Assembly (NCBI GenBank): GCA_024398665.1 | Contig: JAKSIS010000012.1 | Span: forward strand, 1-61,967 | From: Bacteroidaceae bacterium | GTDB taxonomy: Bacteria > Bacteroidota > Bacteroidia > Bacteroidales > Bacteroidaceae | Direction of reading: 5' to 3' | Length of the DNA stretch: 61,967 bases | Part shown: piece after piece, positions 1 to 8,479 of the stretch | Layout: each line of letters begins with the position of its first letter | Position numbering within the stretch: position 1 is the first letter of the stretch | The notes under the pieces: generated by a model | What the model was told of the DNA's origin: nothing | Database searches by the model: none | What the model saw: the letters and a program-made list of their open reading frames with translations, nothing else | Position numbers and translations under genes: made by a program

Positions 1-969
1 GTATTTTGGCAGTCTTGAAGCAGGCCCCTGAACAAGACGGTAATGTCCTTCGCCACTATGTATTTTTCTTTGGAAATTATCATCTCCAAGTCGTTGAAGA
101 GCAAAATTACCTTCAAGGCCTCCAATAGAACCTGCCCATATGATGTATTCAAATTCGTATCTCGGTTCACCGACAATTGAATTTTGAGAGGATATATAGA
201 AACAATCGCTGTCGTCAGTATGTGAACCTGTGGCTGTAATGTGCAGCGAATCGCAGTTGTATGTGTAGTATGTCACGTAGTAAACGTAATCATCATCTTC
301 ATCTAATATTGCGGTCCTTGGAGTCCAGTGCCCCCAAGCGTTCCATCTGGCTTGGGCTGAAGCAACAACAATATTGTCCACTGAATATGTAACTCTTTCC
401 GAACCGCTATAGTTTCCATTTTCGCTGTTCTGATTTTCCGTACCCCGCAACATCATTTGAAACTGTCCGGTATCATACTTTGAAATTGTTTCCATGTTGA
501 ACAGCATGTTGTCATATTCCAGTTCACCTGTCCGTTTGTCAAACAGCGCCAGAGATTTGAAACTTTCATTTCCGTACCGCCATGTCAGTTCAATGACATT
601 GTAGTCATCGGCCCTTTCAATCAGGCTGCGTATTCTTTCCGTTGCGGCATTTATGTTCAATGTGCTGCCGTCAGATTTCATACTGTCTTCATATCTTATG
701 ACTTCAAATACCGAATCCTTCTTTGAATACACTGGAAAATACCCGTAATCTTCGCCAAAGAAGAGCGTGCTGTCCGGTTTTACATCCTTCAGCAGCCTTG
801 AACCTGTTATTTCAATATTACGTGAAGCAAACAGTCCTGCATTGTCAGTTACCAGTTCCTCCAATGAAGTGTTCCATTCACAAGTGTCATCAAATTCAGG
901 CAGGAAGTCATTTGAACATGCGCATAAGAAACCTGCCAGCATGGGAAAAATAAAATGTTTTGCTTTCAT
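1..969 (-). CDS. Surface lipoprotein of unknown function, 3' part beyond the window
   Basis: Open from an ATG at 969 to the window edge with no stop (323 codons visible). The N-terminus MKAKHFIFPMLAGFLCAC is a lipoprotein signal with lipobox LCAC (lipid-bearing Cys18). The protein is a paralogue of the one at 3944-4951: both share an N-terminus identical at nearly every residue to about position 42, the blocks TWRYG, KRTGELEYDNMLFNM and IWAG, and a late GxGxY. By that alignment about 15-20 residues are missing here. It starts 52 bases after the O-antigen ligase-like gene and is probably the last visible gene of that operon. I do not recognise a domain; a surface or periplasmic location is inferred from the lipobox. 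Confidence 0.85.
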   Translation of the reverse strand, partial: MKAKHFIFPMLAGFLCACSNDFLPEFDDTCEWNTSLEELVTDNAGLFASRNIEITGSRLLKDVKPDSTLFFGEDYGYFPVYSKKDSVFEVIRYEDSMKSDGSTLNINAATERIRSLIERADDYNVIELTWRYGNESFKSLALFDKRTGELEYDNMLFNMETISKYDTGQFQMMLRGTENQNSENGNYSGSERVTYSVDNIVVASAQARWNAWGHWTPRTAILDEDDDYVYYVTYYTYNCDSLHITATGSHTDDSDCFYISSQNSIVGEPRYEFEYIIWAGSIGGLEGNFALQRLGDDNFQRKIHSGEGHYRLVQGPASRLPKY

Positions 970-971
970 AT
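857..971 (-). repeat. Near-identical 115-bp gene-start repeat, copy 1
   Basis: This stretch covers the start codon, signal peptide and first residues of the lipoprotein at 1-969. It matches 4839-4953 at all but about three bases, including synonymous positions, whereas the remainder of the two genes is clearly diverged. Confidence 0.9.
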
Positions 972-1021
972 GAAATCTGTTTATCAGTTTGTTACATTAT
1001 ACTCGTTTCGCGGTTATTCGA

Positions 1022-2593
1022 TTATGGCACAATATGTTTCCGGACATCAAAGCGCATGGCTCTTGTTTTTGATGACTGAATCTTTACCGGGTGGGACAGG
1101 AGTTCACGACCTGTCCTGTTCATGTTGACCGTGTCATTATCTGACTCATAAATTTTGAACATAGTGTATAGCGGAGTGATTCTTGACGGACACATTTCTG
1201 ATGCCATTATGAGATGAGCAACGGCAGAATCATTATTTCCAAGTTTCCGGTAAATTTCACCTATGAGAAGTTCTGTGTCATAAGCTGCAATGTGTTCGCG
1301 ACTGAACAATGCATCATTCAGGCTCTCGTTATAATTTCCCGAATAAAATTCCGCAACGGCTCGGCTGTAACGGTATCTGGCATTATGCCGTAGTGCGGTA
1401 TCAGCTGTTTTGATAAGATCCATTGATATGCACTTGTCATTACTGTCCTTGCTCAATTGTTCTGTAATCTGTTTCCATGCAGTTTGTGACCCGTACCATG
1501 ACATGAATGGAATGACTGTGATGACCATTAGTATGAACGGCAGCGTTGCGGGTATTCTGATGCCGGCTTGTGATATGGGCAGTACAATACACATCAGTAG
1601 TGAAACTGCAGTCATGGGATATCTGAACGGATAAGAGAATAAGGAAAGCATGCCAATCGAGCATACGGTCATAAGAAAGAAGGGTCTATACTGTCCGAAC
1701 TGTTTTATGAGAAGCCGTACTGCAGTAACAGAAAAAGCAAGCAATGCAGTCAGACCGATTATTCCATAATTGACAGTCAAGAGAACAAATTCGTTCAACG
1801 GATGTGTTATGTTGTCTGTCAGCATAAGTAGTCCCGAAGAATTGACGGTCTTAAGATAATTGGCCTGGTAAAGCATGTATTCTCTGGCAAATCCGTTTAC
1901 TCCGTGCCCCAGCAGAGGCTTGTCTTTTATCATCTGCCAGCACACGTCAAGTATCAGTAAGCGTCCGCTTGTCGAACCTCCCTTGTGCCTGAACAGGAAA
2001 ATGGTCATTATTAGTACGGTTGCAGTACATAAGAGTAGAAGTGCGGTCTTGAGCCGGACATTTCCATGCCATAAAAACAGAAAAACAAGCATACCGGCTG
2101 ACAGTCCAAGCATACCGGCACGTGACTGTAAAAGACACATAACAAAAATATCCAATGCAAACACTGCAAATACACGAAACACATTCGTATTCATTCTTCC
2201 CTCATCAGTCACTGTGGAAAATGGGAATGTAGCGCACATCAGAGCCGCTACACCTGCAGGGTTGTCAAAATCGGATGTGGCTGGAAATGGTGATACAGCA
2301 GGAATTATATCGGCCATCTGTAAAATGCATATTACCGCCACGGCAATGTTTGTGGATATTGCTGAAATGGCACAAATCCTTGCCGTCAGTCCATATGACC
2401 AGTTACGGCAAGGGTTTGAAAATCTGATAATGAAAAGAAGCATTGCGGCAATGAAGAATGATATGACGAAGCCTATCCATTTGCCTTGAATCTGCCATTC
2501 GTTCACAGTCCTGAAAAAAGAGAATGATGAAAACAGACAGACTATTGGAAATAGAATAGCTATGATGTAATTGCCGCTGCCACCTTTTTTCAT
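1022..2593 (-). CDS. O-antigen ligase/polymerase-like (Wzy_C) membrane protein with TPR-like tail
   Basis: About 523 aa with roughly ten hydrophobic segments in the first 380 residues. The large central loop contains LLGHGVNGFAREY and, later, THPLNEFVLLTVNYGIIG, the GHG...H..N...G..G pattern of the Wzy_C family (O-antigen ligases and polymerases, and some protein O-glycosyltransferases, of the inner membrane). The last 130 residues (RHNARYRYSRAVAEFYSGNYNESL and following) look like TPR helices on the periplasmic side. I chose the ATG at 2593, two bases after the stop of the upstream gene, rather than an ATG at 2635 that would overlap it. No glycosyltransferases or sugar-nucleotide genes surround it; its neighbours are lipoproteins, so a role in modifying surface proteins is possible but is inference. 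Confidence 0.85.
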   Translation of the reverse strand: MKKGGSGNYIIAILFPIVCLFSSFSFFRTVNEWQIQGKWIGFVISFFIAAMLLFIIRFSNPCRNWSYGLTARICAISAISTNIAVAVICILQMADIIPAVSPFPATSDFDNPAGVAALMCATFPFSTVTDEGRMNTNVFRVFAVFALDIFVMCLLQSRAGMLGLSAGMLVFLFLWHGNVRLKTALLLLCTATVLIMTIFLFRHKGGSTSGRLLILDVCWQMIKDKPLLGHGVNGFAREYMLYQANYLKTVNSSGLLMLTDNITHPLNEFVLLTVNYGIIGLTALLAFSVTAVRLLIKQFGQYRPFFLMTVCSIGMLSLFSYPFRYPMTAVSLLMCIVLPISQAGIRIPATLPFILMVITVIPFMSWYGSQTAWKQITEQLSKDSNDKCISMDLIKTADTALRHNARYRYSRAVAEFYSGNYNESLNDALFSREHIAAYDTELLIGEIYRKLGNNDSAVAHLIMASEMCPSRITPLYTMFKIYESDNDTVNMNRTGRELLSHPVKIQSSKTRAMRFDVRKHIVP

Positions 2594-2595
2594 TG

Positions 2596-3942
2596 TTATT
2601 GCATATTCGGATCCCAGACTGGGCGGATTGCACATTCGAGTTCCCGCACAACTACTGTCTTCAACTTATCCAGAATATAATTCATATCACTCATGTCACT
2701 TTCTTCCGAAAATATGCCCCAAAAATACCAGATTGGTTTAACATCGGCAGTCCAGTACTCATTTCGGCACACTTTTGTTTCGTCTGATACAGTTCCTGTC
2801 CACCTTCTATCATCGCCCATTTTCATTGAAACGGTCCCATTTGATATTACCGAATAACTATCATCTGCCATTCCTTCGTTTTTACCTGAACGATACCAAG
2901 ACCAGGTGGTATGTTCAATCAGCTCAACGAAATCATCTTTGGTTGGCATTCTCCATTTGCCGCCCAGATAGTAATGGGCAACGTCATAGCCGGTTCCGCT
3001 TATTTCATTTCCAATGTCAGTGTATCCTGGGGTATTCTTATCCATGAAATCATACAGATCTGCAGTGATGTTATGGTATGTTCCATAAGATTTCAACATA
3101 CCCCATGCATAACACACTCCATATTCATTCCATGATTCTGCACCGAGATCACGGTCAGCCCACAGAATACCGCTGGGCAGACCAAAATCAACCTTCATAT
3201 CTTCAGCAGACAGCGTAGAAAATGTTTCGACGGGACCGAATGCGGTTTCTCCCGTTGATTTGACCTTCAGATATGGACAGTAATAGTACGTGGCTCCTAC
3301 TTTCAGATTATTGAGGTCAACTTTCATTTTCCCGTCATTTGACAATTCACAGAGAATAAAAGACGTTTCACTTGAATTCATGTCACTTGTCATAGACAAT
3401 GCCATGCCTGGCGTGCAAAGATTGAGATCATTTTTGTCAGTAATTATGCTTGCGTCAACAGTTGCTGAATAATGCTTTATTCCAGTTGCCTTTCCTGTTG
3501 CCATGTCAGGTGCGAACTGATTGGTCTTGAAGTGGGTGATTCCGCTCATTTCAATCCTGCTTCCGTCTTCTGACTTGAAGAATACGCACATGGCGTATTC
3601 CGTGTCCGGTGAAAGATTTGTCAATGTCGCCTCATACTGTCCTGATGTGGTGGTGGAACCCTGTGTGAAGACTTTGCAGTCAGAGTTCTTCTCTCCGTTC
3701 CTCCAGGCCTGGAACAGCAAATCAGCATTCGCGCCATCCTCGCAGTACAACAGCCCGCGGCTGCCGTATTCAAGGTCCTTGTATGAAATACCATTGAACT
3801 GGACAGAAACTGTGGCGGTAAATGTCGTTACTTTTACATCATCAGAAAGTGATACAGGTGCCAGTTCCTGGCTGCTTTCTTCCTTTTCCCCGCACGCAGC
3901 GAACAAGAGTGCGATAATTGGTAAAGTTACTATTCTCTTCAT
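2596..3942 (-). CDS. Lipoprotein with Fn3-like repeats and a C-terminal FISUMP-like domain
   Basis: 448 aa. The N-terminus MKRIVTLPIIALLFAACGE has a lipobox with Cys17. Residues ~30-245 look like two beta-sandwich (Fn3-like) repeats, each with the 'L.P.T.Y..C.F' type strand pattern (LSPDTEYAMCVFF, LKVGATYYYCPYL). The C-terminal ~200 residues (VDFGLPSGILWADRDLGA ... HYYLGGKWRMPTKDDFVEL) match the Fibrobacter succinogenes major paralogous (FISUMP) domain common in Bacteroidales surface lipoproteins. It lies one base after the stop of the 3944-4951 gene and two bases before the O-antigen ligase-like gene, so co-transcription is very likely. Binding partner unknown. Confidence 0.88.
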   Translation of the reverse strand: MKRIVTLPIIALLFAACGEKEESSQELAPVSLSDDVKVTTFTATVSVQFNGISYKDLEYGSRGLLYCEDGANADLLFQAWRNGEKNSDCKVFTQGSTTTSGQYEATLTNLSPDTEYAMCVFFKSEDGSRIEMSGITHFKTNQFAPDMATGKATGIKHYSATVDASIITDKNDLNLCTPGMALSMTSDMNSSETSFILCELSNDGKMKVDLNNLKVGATYYYCPYLKVKSTGETAFGPVETFSTLSAEDMKVDFGLPSGILWADRDLGAESWNEYGVCYAWGMLKSYGTYHNITADLYDFMDKNTPGYTDIGNEISGTGYDVAHYYLGGKWRMPTKDDFVELIEHTTWSWYRSGKNEGMADDSYSVISNGTVSMKMGDDRRWTGTVSDETKVCRNEYWTADVKPIWYFWGIFSEESDMSDMNYILDKLKTVVVRELECAIRPVWDPNMQ

Positions 3943-3943
3943 C

Positions 3944-4951
3944 TTATAGGATTATTATTGAATCATTATCATTTGAATTTTTTCTAACTTTAAAAACAAG
4001 TGGATCTTTTCGAGGAATCTGGTTTATATGCGAATAACGTCCTATGCCATTGGTGAAATGTTCGCTCCATTTCTGCTCATTCATGTCATTCAAGTTTCCC
4101 AAATTATTTTCATCGAAACATCCTTCAGGACCTGCCCAGATTGCATATATGAACTCATAATTTGAATTATACTGAAATGTGTAACTGCCACACATCCACT
4201 TGTTGTCATATCCTTCAAATGCGCTACAATATGGCGAAATTCCTGCACTGTCACAGCAATATGTATACACTGTGCGATAATACCTATACAGATCATCCTC
4301 GTACGTATTATAGGTATGACTGTTCCAATGCCCGGAAACATGCCACGATACACCTGTAACTGCTCTTAATAGTCCGCTTTCAGTGTAGTAAACTTCATCA
4401 TGCCCATTGATGTTTTCCTGTAGTTCGGCATTTCCCAACATCAAAGCAAAACTTTCGCCACTATATCTGGAAATTGTGCCCATATTGAATAGCATATTGT
4501 CATACTCAAGTTCACCAGTCCTTTTATTGAATAATGCTATTGAGTAGAATGTATCAGTTCCGTATCTCCATGTCAACTGAACCAAATCGTAATCATCGGC
4601 ATGTTCGAGTAGTGTGTTTATTCTTTTACGCGCTTCGTTAGAAATACAAACAGTAGTAGATTGTGTCTTGCTGTAATTCATTATTTTAATTACAGAATCC
4701 TCTTTTGAGTATACAGGGAAATAACCGTTTTCCTTACTGAAAAATAGAGTACTGTCAACTTTGACATCGGTTAGCAGTTTATAACTGACGACTTCAATAT
4801 TCTGGCTTTTAAACCACTCTTTGTTGCATGAAACAATCTCCTCCAATGAAGTGTTCCATTCACAAGTGTCATCAAATTCAGGCAGGAAGTCATTTGAACA
4901 TGCGCATAAGAAACCTGCCAGCATTGTAATAATAAAATGTTTTGCTTTCAT
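3944..4951 (-). CDS. Surface lipoprotein of unknown function, paralogue of the gene at 1-969
   Basis: 335 aa, lipobox LCAC (Cys18). Aromatic and acidic composition with the blocks TWRYGTDTFYSIALFNKRTG, ELEYDNMLFNMGTISRYS and YEFIYAIWAGPEG shared with the paralogue at 1-969. Mature region is rich in Tyr/Asp/Asn and contains several Cys. No recognisable catalytic motif. It begins 21 bases after the transglutaminase-like gene and ends one base before the FISUMP gene. Function unknown; exported to the cell envelope by inference from the signal. Confidence 0.85.
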   Translation of the reverse strand: MKAKHFIITMLAGFLCACSNDFLPEFDDTCEWNTSLEEIVSCNKEWFKSQNIEVVSYKLLTDVKVDSTLFFSKENGYFPVYSKEDSVIKIMNYSKTQSTTVCISNEARKRINTLLEHADDYDLVQLTWRYGTDTFYSIALFNKRTGELEYDNMLFNMGTISRYSGESFALMLGNAELQENINGHDEVYYTESGLLRAVTGVSWHVSGHWNSHTYNTYEDDLYRYYRTVYTYCCDSAGISPYCSAFEGYDNKWMCGSYTFQYNSNYEFIYAIWAGPEGCFDENNLGNLNDMNEQKWSEHFTNGIGRYSHINQIPRKDPLVFKVRKNSNDNDSIIIL

Positions 4952-4953
4952 AT
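4839..4953 (-). repeat. Near-identical 115-bp gene-start repeat, copy 2
   Basis: Partner of 857-971; covers the start codon and signal-peptide region of the second paralogue. The few differences lie around signal-peptide codons 8-10. Confidence 0.9.
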
Positions 4954-4972
4954 TGATAATGTATAACCATTC

Positions 4973-6913
4973 TTACCACCATTCAACAACTCCGTCTTTG
5001 AATCTGAATACACGCTCATCCCATCCGCGTGTCCTGTCATGTAACCATAGCAATGTTCCTGCTGGTACATTTTCATATGTCAGAGCGTTGTCGCCCGCCT
5101 TACATATAGAATGTGTTACCCAGTAGTAACCGTCCCAAAACTTGAGCTCATATTCATCTCCTGGATGAATGTCATTGTCATCACCGCGAGGTACAATCCT
5201 GACAAAGCTTACAGTGACAGGTTTCCCGAAGTCCATACCTATCCAGTTTCCGTTGGGCTGGCCGGTCTCAAAATTGCTGAGCCAATCATCATCAAAAGCT
5301 TTCTTGGCTGTAGCCAGGTCTGCACCGGCTGAAAATATAGGACGGCCCTCAATCTTAATAGAATCATCGTCAAAGAATGCGAGTTCTGCCAGACTTCCGT
5401 ATGACCCGTCCGGTGAGACATACCGCCAATATCTGAATGGTGAACCGGCATCAATTGGAATCTTGTCAGGATAACAGGTCGAATCTACGGAATACACTAT
5501 CTCCGGATTTTGGAAAGTGGGACTATGCGATGCTTCAATCCTGCCACCTTTTGTCCTGTTTCTCATGGAAACAACGTTTTCAGAAGAATAGTACTTCCTT
5601 CTAATTACCACATCCTCTTTCTTGAAGAAATTGTAATTTACAAATTCTATGTCACCGTTCTTGTGAATGATAAAAGGTGAAGTCAAAGCCACAAGTTCAT
5701 TCCCATCATATCCCAAAGCAATATAGAGAATGTTCCTTCCCATTTTCCTGAACTGCGCGTGTCCTTTCCTGACAGTGCCATAATCAACTATGGTCCATTC
5801 ACTGGAATGGCCGTTGAATGTGGCAATATAAGCATAGTCTTCAACGAGTCTGACATTGTTCCTGATTTTTATGCTGACATCTGTTGTCTTGTAGTACCTG
5901 TCAGTTACATCTGTACAAAACAGACTGAAAGGATACTTGTATACAGAATTGTTGTGATATGGCACCCTGTCACGATTGATGGCATACGTATGTCGATAAA
6001 TCTTGGGAATGCGCTGGTATGGGAAGAACGGACTGCCGGGACATGATGAGATGTCCCATTCTGATGGCATTTCTTCTCCGTGATCATTCAGGAGAGTATA
6101 CCACAAATGACCGGCACGGTATCTACCCCATGAAGGAGTTTCTTCTATTATGACGGGAATGCCAAGACTTCTGAATGTCAGAACTCCCAGATTGACATAA
6201 TCCGTACATGTTCCGTATGTCATTCTGGACAAGGTAGATGCGCTTCGCATTGGATAACCGCAGCGATTGTACATTCCGACTGGATGAATTTTGCGAATCA
6301 GTTCTCCGCGTATAACATTAACAGCACGGAAAGGGGAGTCATAACTTTCGTCATCATACTCCATCATGTTTATGTCATCGGAGAATTTTATAGACATGGT
6401 ATCTCTCCAATTGTCAAAACTCTGAAGTTCTACGCATTTGTATGGTAATATCCATTCGCAGAATTCGTCAAATGTAAGATGCTGTGCCCAGCGTTCATTC
6501 TCCCATACCCAAAAGGCCTGATCAATATTTTTTATCAGGAAGTCGGCGGTGATTATTCTTGCATCCTGGACGGTCTCATTTTCCATACCGGAATATTGTC
6601 TTTCAGAAAGGGATAAAAGTGAATCACGTTGTTCTTTCGGACTCAAATTGGATGCGAAAAGTTCCAATGCATTCCGATAATAGTCATTAATGCGATGGCT
6701 TTTATATGAATAATGTCCAGGCATATTCTCAATGAGGAATCGGGCTGCAGCGTATTTCAGGGAATCAGAACTATAATGTTCAAGGACAGTTTCAAGTTCG
6801 CTTCTATTTGGACCGGCCAGTTCAAGCGCATAGTCAAGAGCTTTGTTGCCATTGTCAATACAGCATGACAACAAGGTGACTGATAAAAATAAGAGTACTT
6901 TGCTTTTTGTCAT
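4973..6913 (-). CDS. Lipoprotein with transglutaminase-like core and C-terminal discoidin (F5/8C)-like domain
   Basis: 646 aa. Signal with lipobox LLSC (Cys17). A helical N-terminal half leads to a transglutaminase-like papain-fold core at ~225-295 with the expected triad visible: Cys236 in YGTCTDYVNLG, His269 in RAGHLWYT, Asp287 in SEWDIS. A beta-rich middle follows, then at ~510-640 an F5/8C-type carbohydrate-binding domain (KKAFDDDWLSNFET, GNWIGMDFGKPVTVSFVRI). Such proteins are usually amidases/proteases or transglutaminases acting on surface protein or peptide; the substrate cannot be told from sequence. First gene of the minus-strand lipoprotein run. Confidence 0.9.
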   Translation of the reverse strand: MTKSKVLLFLSVTLLSCCIDNGNKALDYALELAGPNRSELETVLEHYSSDSLKYAAARFLIENMPGHYSYKSHRINDYYRNALELFASNLSPKEQRDSLLSLSERQYSGMENETVQDARIITADFLIKNIDQAFWVWENERWAQHLTFDEFCEWILPYKCVELQSFDNWRDTMSIKFSDDINMMEYDDESYDSPFRAVNVIRGELIRKIHPVGMYNRCGYPMRSASTLSRMTYGTCTDYVNLGVLTFRSLGIPVIIEETPSWGRYRAGHLWYTLLNDHGEEMPSEWDISSCPGSPFFPYQRIPKIYRHTYAINRDRVPYHNNSVYKYPFSLFCTDVTDRYYKTTDVSIKIRNNVRLVEDYAYIATFNGHSSEWTIVDYGTVRKGHAQFRKMGRNILYIALGYDGNELVALTSPFIIHKNGDIEFVNYNFFKKEDVVIRRKYYSSENVVSMRNRTKGGRIEASHSPTFQNPEIVYSVDSTCYPDKIPIDAGSPFRYWRYVSPDGSYGSLAELAFFDDDSIKIEGRPIFSAGADLATAKKAFDDDWLSNFETGQPNGNWIGMDFGKPVTVSFVRIVPRGDDNDIHPGDEYELKFWDGYYWVTHSICKAGDNALTYENVPAGTLLWLHDRTRGWDERVFRFKDGVVEWW

Positions 6914-6938
6914 ATTTTTTAAATGTATCCCCTATCTG

Positions 6939-6969
6939 CAAATTTATCTGTCTGTTTTATTATCAGCAA
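6939..6969 (-). promoter_or_regulatory. Bacteroidales promoter for the lipoprotein operon
   Basis: On the minus strand TTG at 6967-6969, then 20 bases, then TAAATTTG at 6939-6946. Predicted start near 6932, about 19 bases before the ATG at 6913. Confidence 0.65.
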
Positions 6970-7027
6970 GAAATAATCATTATAAAATGTAACAGATGGT
7001 TCGGGGTTAACATTTTTTAAGGCTGGG

Positions 7028-7882
7028 CTATCCGTTGACAGACGAATAAAGTCCTATGAAATTGTCAGCGTATGTGCTGGAGACTGGAATGTGCGGGGCT
7101 GAGGCGTGTTCAAGTTCTGCATAAATGCCGTCCGATGTGCGCCGGACCTGGCGGACCTTGCGCAGGTTGACGTAGTACGAGCGGTGGCAGCGGGCCAGGC
7201 TGTTGGCGGTGCAGATTTCCTCAATGGCCTTCATGGAGTTCCTCAGGGGGAACTTTACCAGGCGGTCACGGTTCAGGTAGCATATGTTCACGTAGTTGTC
7301 AGCGGCTTCGATGTAGAGCAGGGTGCTGGCTGTGATGGCCAGTTTCATGTTGCCCTTGTCGTCAAGGAAAGGAATGGTGCTGTTCTCACGGCCCACCTGC
7401 CCACTGGCATATTTCTCAAGCCTGTCGTTCAGGGCTGCAATGCGGTCGTTCTTGTCCTGGACTTCCGATATGAGTCCGGTTATCACGTAGGGGAATACAA
7501 GTATGGAGCAGGTTATGAGGAACATGCTGGGCAGCAGGTCAACGTAAAGCGATGTGCGGCGGTCCATGAGCCAGATGAACAGCGTGCAGAACATTGCCAC
7601 TGCAACACCTTCAAGGATGGCCCAGGATATGAACTGGCTGTAGCTTATTTCATGCTTGTTCCTGACAAGCAGCATGGCCAGCCGGCTTACAAGTACGCAG
7701 ACAAGTTCTATTGCGGCCATAATGGCGGCGCGGAATGCCAGCTGCCCGGGTTCCACGCCCATCTGGATGTCAATATGGAACGGTTTGAACCAGATAAGGA
7801 AGAAGAATGCGTAGATGGGAATCAGTACGGTGTAGCACAGAATAATGTGCGACGAGAAATAAGTGTCTGGTACTTTTTTCAT
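7028..7882 (-). CDS. Membrane-anchored LytTR-family transcription regulator
   Basis: 284 aa. Four hydrophobic segments (about residues 10-35, 45-75, 80-105, 115-140), a short coiled coil (SEVQDKNDRIAALNDRLEKY), then a LytTR DNA-binding domain at ~175-280 with the usual blocks LLYIEAADNYVNI, FPLRNSMKAIEE and RCHRSYYVNLRKV. There is no receiver domain, so the membrane part is probably the sensor or the contact with a membrane partner. LytTR proteins bind pairs of short direct repeats. It lies 114 bases behind the lipoprotein operon on the same strand and might control it; that is inference. A second, related-architecture regulator is at 41086-41814. Confidence 0.92.
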   Translation of the reverse strand: MKKVPDTYFSSHIILCYTVLIPIYAFFFLIWFKPFHIDIQMGVEPGQLAFRAAIMAAIELVCVLVSRLAMLLVRNKHEISYSQFISWAILEGVAVAMFCTLFIWLMDRRTSLYVDLLPSMFLITCSILVFPYVITGLISEVQDKNDRIAALNDRLEKYASGQVGRENSTIPFLDDKGNMKLAITASTLLYIEAADNYVNICYLNRDRLVKFPLRNSMKAIEEICTANSLARCHRSYYVNLRKVRQVRRTSDGIYAELEHASAPHIPVSSTYADNFIGLYSSVNG

Positions 7883-7901
7883 TAGAGTGATGTTGTCAGG
7901 C

Positions 7902-7909
7902 GCAAATAT
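7902..7909 (-). promoter_or_regulatory. -7 box for the LytTR gene
   Basis: TATATTTG on the minus strand, about 20 bases upstream of the ATG at 7882. No clear TTTG at -33. Confidence 0.5.
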
Positions 7910-8086
7910 AGGGACTAATTCCGTCCCATAATCATTTGGGCTAAATTAATTTCAATCCGATTTCGCCACATATTTCACACTTTCACCCCATATTACCCTA
8001 TTCCGTCACTGAAAATGCCTGCCTGTCCCTTTTATTTTCACCAACAGTGCACTTGGAATATCTTTGTGGTGAAAATTAACGTTGAT

Positions 8087-8479
8087 ATGACGACAATTTG
8101 TTCTTCCCATTCAAACGGTTCACTGCTCATGGCCCTGACAGGTGATACTGCGGCTTATGCTCCGGTTGACGGCTGCTGGACTGAAACTGACCCGTGCCAG
8201 TTCGAGACCCAGGTGCGCAACCTTGCCTACGGCCTTATGGTAAGGAATTACCGTTCAGGCAATGTGATAGGCTTTTCCGGCTGCACAGATGATATGAAAC
8301 CGTTCATTTCCCTGGCATGCCGTCTGTCACACCTCCTGCCTGCCTTTTCGGAAGATGAGAGTGCTGCAGCCGTAATACCGGCTCAGGACATTGACTATCT
8401 TATAAGGATTGGAAGCACCTGGTCACGCAAGTACAGTTCTTCAGTTGACCGTACAATTACGCGTCTTATGCTTGGCTAA
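8087..8479 (+). CDS. Small protein of unknown function
   Basis: About 130 aa if started at the ATG at 8087 (MTTICSSHSNGSLLMALTGD). A start at 8015 in the same frame is possible but would lie upstream of the likely promoter, a TATCTTTG box at 8059-8066, so the shorter form is preferred. No signal peptide or transmembrane segment; the sequence has a mixed alpha/beta look, with several Cys in the first half. It converges with the BtuF-like gene and overlaps its 3' end by four bases. I do not recognise a family. Confidence 0.6.
   Translation: MTTICSSHSNGSLLMALTGDTAAYAPVDGCWTETDPCQFETQVRNLAYGLMVRNYRSGNVIGFSGCTDDMKPFISLACRLSHLLPAFSEDESAAAVIPAQDIDYLIRIGSTWSRKYSSSVDRTITRLMLG

Noticed and set aside
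7106-7885. 259-codon plus-strand ORF
   Set aside because: Fully antisense to the LytTR gene, which has a complete domain structure and promoter; the composition is that of a mirror frame.
7883-8086. LytTR operator repeats upstream of the first LytTR gene
   Set aside because: Several TTTCAC words are present but without a 21-base period or a clear paired arrangement.
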